Assembly (NCBI GenBank): GCA_039583875.1
Contig: CM077152.1
Coordinates: forward strand, 16,479,059-16,543,058
Origin: Platanthera guangdongensis
Taxonomy: Eukaryota > Streptophyta > Magnoliopsida > Asparagales > Orchidaceae
Length of the DNA stretch: 64,000 bases
Direction: 5' to 3'
In this document: in pieces, positions 62,039 through 64,000 of the stretch
Layout of the letters: each line of letters begins with the position of its first letter
Numbering within the stretch: the stretch's first letter is position 1
Program-made: the position numbers and the translations under genes
Notes under the pieces: generated by a model
What the model was told of the DNA's origin: nothing
The model's database searches: none
Seen by the model: only the letters and a program-made list of their open reading frames with translations

Positions 62039-62890
62039 ATGGCTGGAGGTGAAGGGGAAGGGTCAGGTTCTGGAGGCTCCCCACCCGGGGAGAGGAAGCG
62101 ACGAAGAGGATGCTGGATGAGTTCAGGCGAGAGGTTCTGCAGACGATCAGCTTGGCCTTCTCGGGGAGAGGCGAGTGGCCACCCCTCAGGTCCCGATAGA
62201 AGAGGTTCCGCTCTTGGGCGAGAACGCCCCAGGGCAGCGCCCAGGAAAGGAGGTCCCGGCGAGGCTGGCGAGAGAGATATGGCGGCGCGGGAGCTATTCC
62301 CAGGCCAGAGCCAGCGCCCGGGCAAGGAGGCATTGACAGAGCCAGGCGAGAAGGAGGCGGCGGTGCGGGAACTCTTCCCAGGGCACGGTCCCGCGGATCG
62401 GGCGAGCCAGCCGAGGCCGCGAGACGTGCCTTCTCGCCAGGCAGGAGGCGAGAGCCCATTTAGCGAGCTCATCATCTCGGCCCCGGTACCGAGAGGGGTC
62501 CGCGAGCCCGACATGTCCTACTACTCAGGGAAGGATGACCCGGTGCAGCACGTACAGTGGTTTGAAGACGTTGTGTCAATAAGACAGATGACATATGCCT
62601 TCAAGTGTCGGCTGTTCGCCATCACGTTGAAAGAGAAGGCTCGGGACTGGTTCCACCAGTTGCCAGCAAGGTCAATCTACTGTTTTGAAGATCTGCGGAG
62701 AAGTTTCCTGTTAAGGTTCTCAACCTCAAAGAAGCGGAAGAAGGAAGCAGAGTGTCTGTTTGCGGTGAGGCAGAGGCCAGATGAGACGTTGGGTCACTAT
62801 GTCGACCGGTTTCAGGAGGAGATCCTTCTGGTCCAGGAGGTTCCAGGATACGCGCTGATGCTGGCCTTCACCCTGGGGCTGAGACCGTGA
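62039..62890 (+). pseudogene. Gypsy J gag, first part
   Basis: Starts at ATG 62039 (MAGGEGEGSG), a low-complexity Gly/Arg/Pro-rich N-terminus with a duplicated RELFPG(Q/H) segment (residues about 86-125). The gag core follows: [53 protein letters not shown] and MLAFTLGLRP. A TGA (62888-62890) ends this frame; gag continues from 62899 in the next frame, so a frameshift is present. Other copies of the family carry gag uninterrupted through this region. Confidence 0.85.
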
Positions 62891-62898
62891 TTTTTTAG

Positions 62899-63714
62899 CA
62901 TGGAGTTGAAGAGGATGCCCCCCTCTCCTTTGAGGAGCTCATGGAGAGGGCGGCAAAGGAGATTGATTTCGAGAGAGCAAACCCAGCATTCGCCAGAAAG
63001 TTGGCCAAGCTAGCATAGGATGACGGGAAGGAACCAGCAGCGGGAAGACAGAAGGAGTCGAGAGAGCAGAGGGAGTTGAGGGAAGAAGGAGAAGGGAGGA
63101 GCCCCGAAGGTTTGGGCAGCAGCAGGGTTGGGGGGCCCGGGAGCCAGTCAACCGGTTGGGTTGGAGGCCCCAGGAGGGTCGCCCCAAGGCCCAGGAGAAG
63201 GCTATCGAGGGAGAGATAACCTGCGGGAGCCCCGGAGGTTCGATCGACCGGCATGGAGGCAGGAGCCGAGGGATCGTCCCCCACCACCGCAGGAGGCAAT
63301 GGAAGTAGGAAGAGGAGAGGAGCAGCCAGGGGAGCTCGAGGAGGAAGAAGAGGAAGGGGAGACGGAAGAAGGGGCGGGGAGGCGTTGCTCTTTTGTGACT
63401 TCCACCAGGAGGAGGGTCATGCAACGGCCACCTGCCCGGAGTTCTTAGAGTTGAGAGGGGCCAGGGGAGCAGGGAGGCAGGATCCATCGATGAGGATAGT
63501 GGAGGTGCAGCAGGGCGAAGCGGAGGACAGGTGTGAAGACCGGGTGGATGTAGGGACCCGGGGAGGAATCGGGGTGATTCATGGAGGAGTGGGGATTGAG
63601 GCAACCCGTAAGGGAGCCTTCAAACCATGTACCGGAGAGGGGTGGCCTCAACCTCCCAGGTTCCTCCACCAGAAGAAAAGATTACTTTCTCATCAGCGAC
63701 ATGCCAGACTATGA
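62899..63714 (+). pseudogene. Gypsy J gag, second part with zinc knuckle
   Basis: HGVEEDAPLSFEELMERAAK to ARKLAKLA, then TAG (63016-63018), then an Arg/Gly-rich segment with another stop, then a CCHC-like knuckle CDFHQEEGHATATC, in which the second Cys is His (C-x2-H-x4-H-x4-C). I recall this variant from related plant gypsy gags but cannot check it here. Confidence 0.8.
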
Positions 63715-64000
63715 AGATCCATTCTGCGACGCCCTGGTGATCCAGACGGCGGTGGAAAACTATACCGTTTCAAGGATACTGGTAGATAACGGGAGCTCGG
63801 TTAATGTCATCTTCAAGAAAGCTTTTGATGAGATGAGGGTTGAAGGGAAGAGGGTCTTGGCATCGGATGGACCTCTGTTCGGGTTCTCCGGGGAGAGGAA
63901 GGAGGTAGAAGGAGGAGTAGGATTGCACGTAAGGTTGGGGGGCGTGTCGCGGAACTGCAGGTTCGTGATCGTGGACGCCCCGAGCAGCTATAACGCCATC
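63665..64000 (+). pseudogene. Gypsy J protease domain, cut by window end
   Basis: In another frame: KDYFLISDMPDYEDPF, then RILVDNGSSVNVIFKKAFDE, whose DNGSS is the aspartic protease active site of this gypsy lineage, then CRFVIVDAPSSYNAI, matching [15 protein letters not shown] in the intron copy. The window ends inside this domain. Confidence 0.85.

Larger units (their letters stand above)
61165..64000 (+). mobile_element. Ty3/gypsy element J, 5' part (runs off window)
   Basis: A GC-rich LTR/leader (about 61165-62030) is followed by gag and the start of protease. The gag matches the decayed copy in ACX3 intron 1. The copia K coding region stops where J starts, so J probably inserted into K. 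The exact LTR borders are not resolved. Confidence 0.8.

Noticed and set aside
1..64000. A novel defence, biosynthetic or RNA-based system
   Set aside because: Every long reading frame traces to a known host gene or a known transposon class. The unassigned parts are short, broken or repetitive, so no new system can be supported from sequence alone.

Overview
This window is nuclear DNA of a flowering plant. It holds three host genes with plant-specific or plant-typical products and spliceosomal introns: a VOZ transcription factor, a peroxisomal acyl-CoA oxidase of the ACX3 type, and a RABA1 (Rab11-class) GTPase. Around and inside them lie many LTR retrotransposons (Ty1/copia and Ty3/gypsy), a LINE fragment, a Helitron-like element and several MITE families. 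I cannot place the species.

Layout: 1-4955 is the 3' part of a copia element with three coding breaks and its 3' LTR. 6245-7526 carries the two C-terminal exons of VOZ (+ strand); no N-terminal exon is visible before the copia LTR. 9547-20476 is ACX3 on the minus strand: 13 exons join with every phase consistent into 682 codons. Its first intron (5.8 kb) contains a decayed gypsy element, and other introns hold MITEs, a TRIM-like relic and one GC-AG intron. 20.5-33.1 kb is intergenic, with a gypsy RNase H fragment, MITEs, and a full-length chromovirus-type gypsy at 24930-30693 (TSD CTTAT).

33151-55327 is RABA1 on the minus strand: two exons whose phases and residues join exactly, separated by a 21.5-kb intron that is mostly transposons. 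Inside it a copia element (A, from about 34.8 kb) was split by a gypsy-derived non-autonomous LTR element (B, 37370-45478, TSD CCTGG). B was in turn split by a young copia (C, 38298-43615, TSD GATCA, 186-bp LTRs with one mismatch). Further along are a deleted chromovirus (D), an orphan LTR with a primer-binding site (E), a LINE fragment, a copia 3' end, a Helitron-like element and a pol-deleted gypsy (G).

From 55.3 kb on are the RABA1 upstream region with a MITE nested in a MITE, a decayed reverse-oriented copia (K, 56.5-61.16 kb), and the 5' part of a gypsy element (J) running off the window.

The main message is genomic: all three host genes have, or probably have, retrotransposons in introns, yet the visible exons of ACX3 and RABA1 are undamaged. 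I found no CRISPR array, no prokaryotic operon, no RNA gene, and no convincing new biochemical system.
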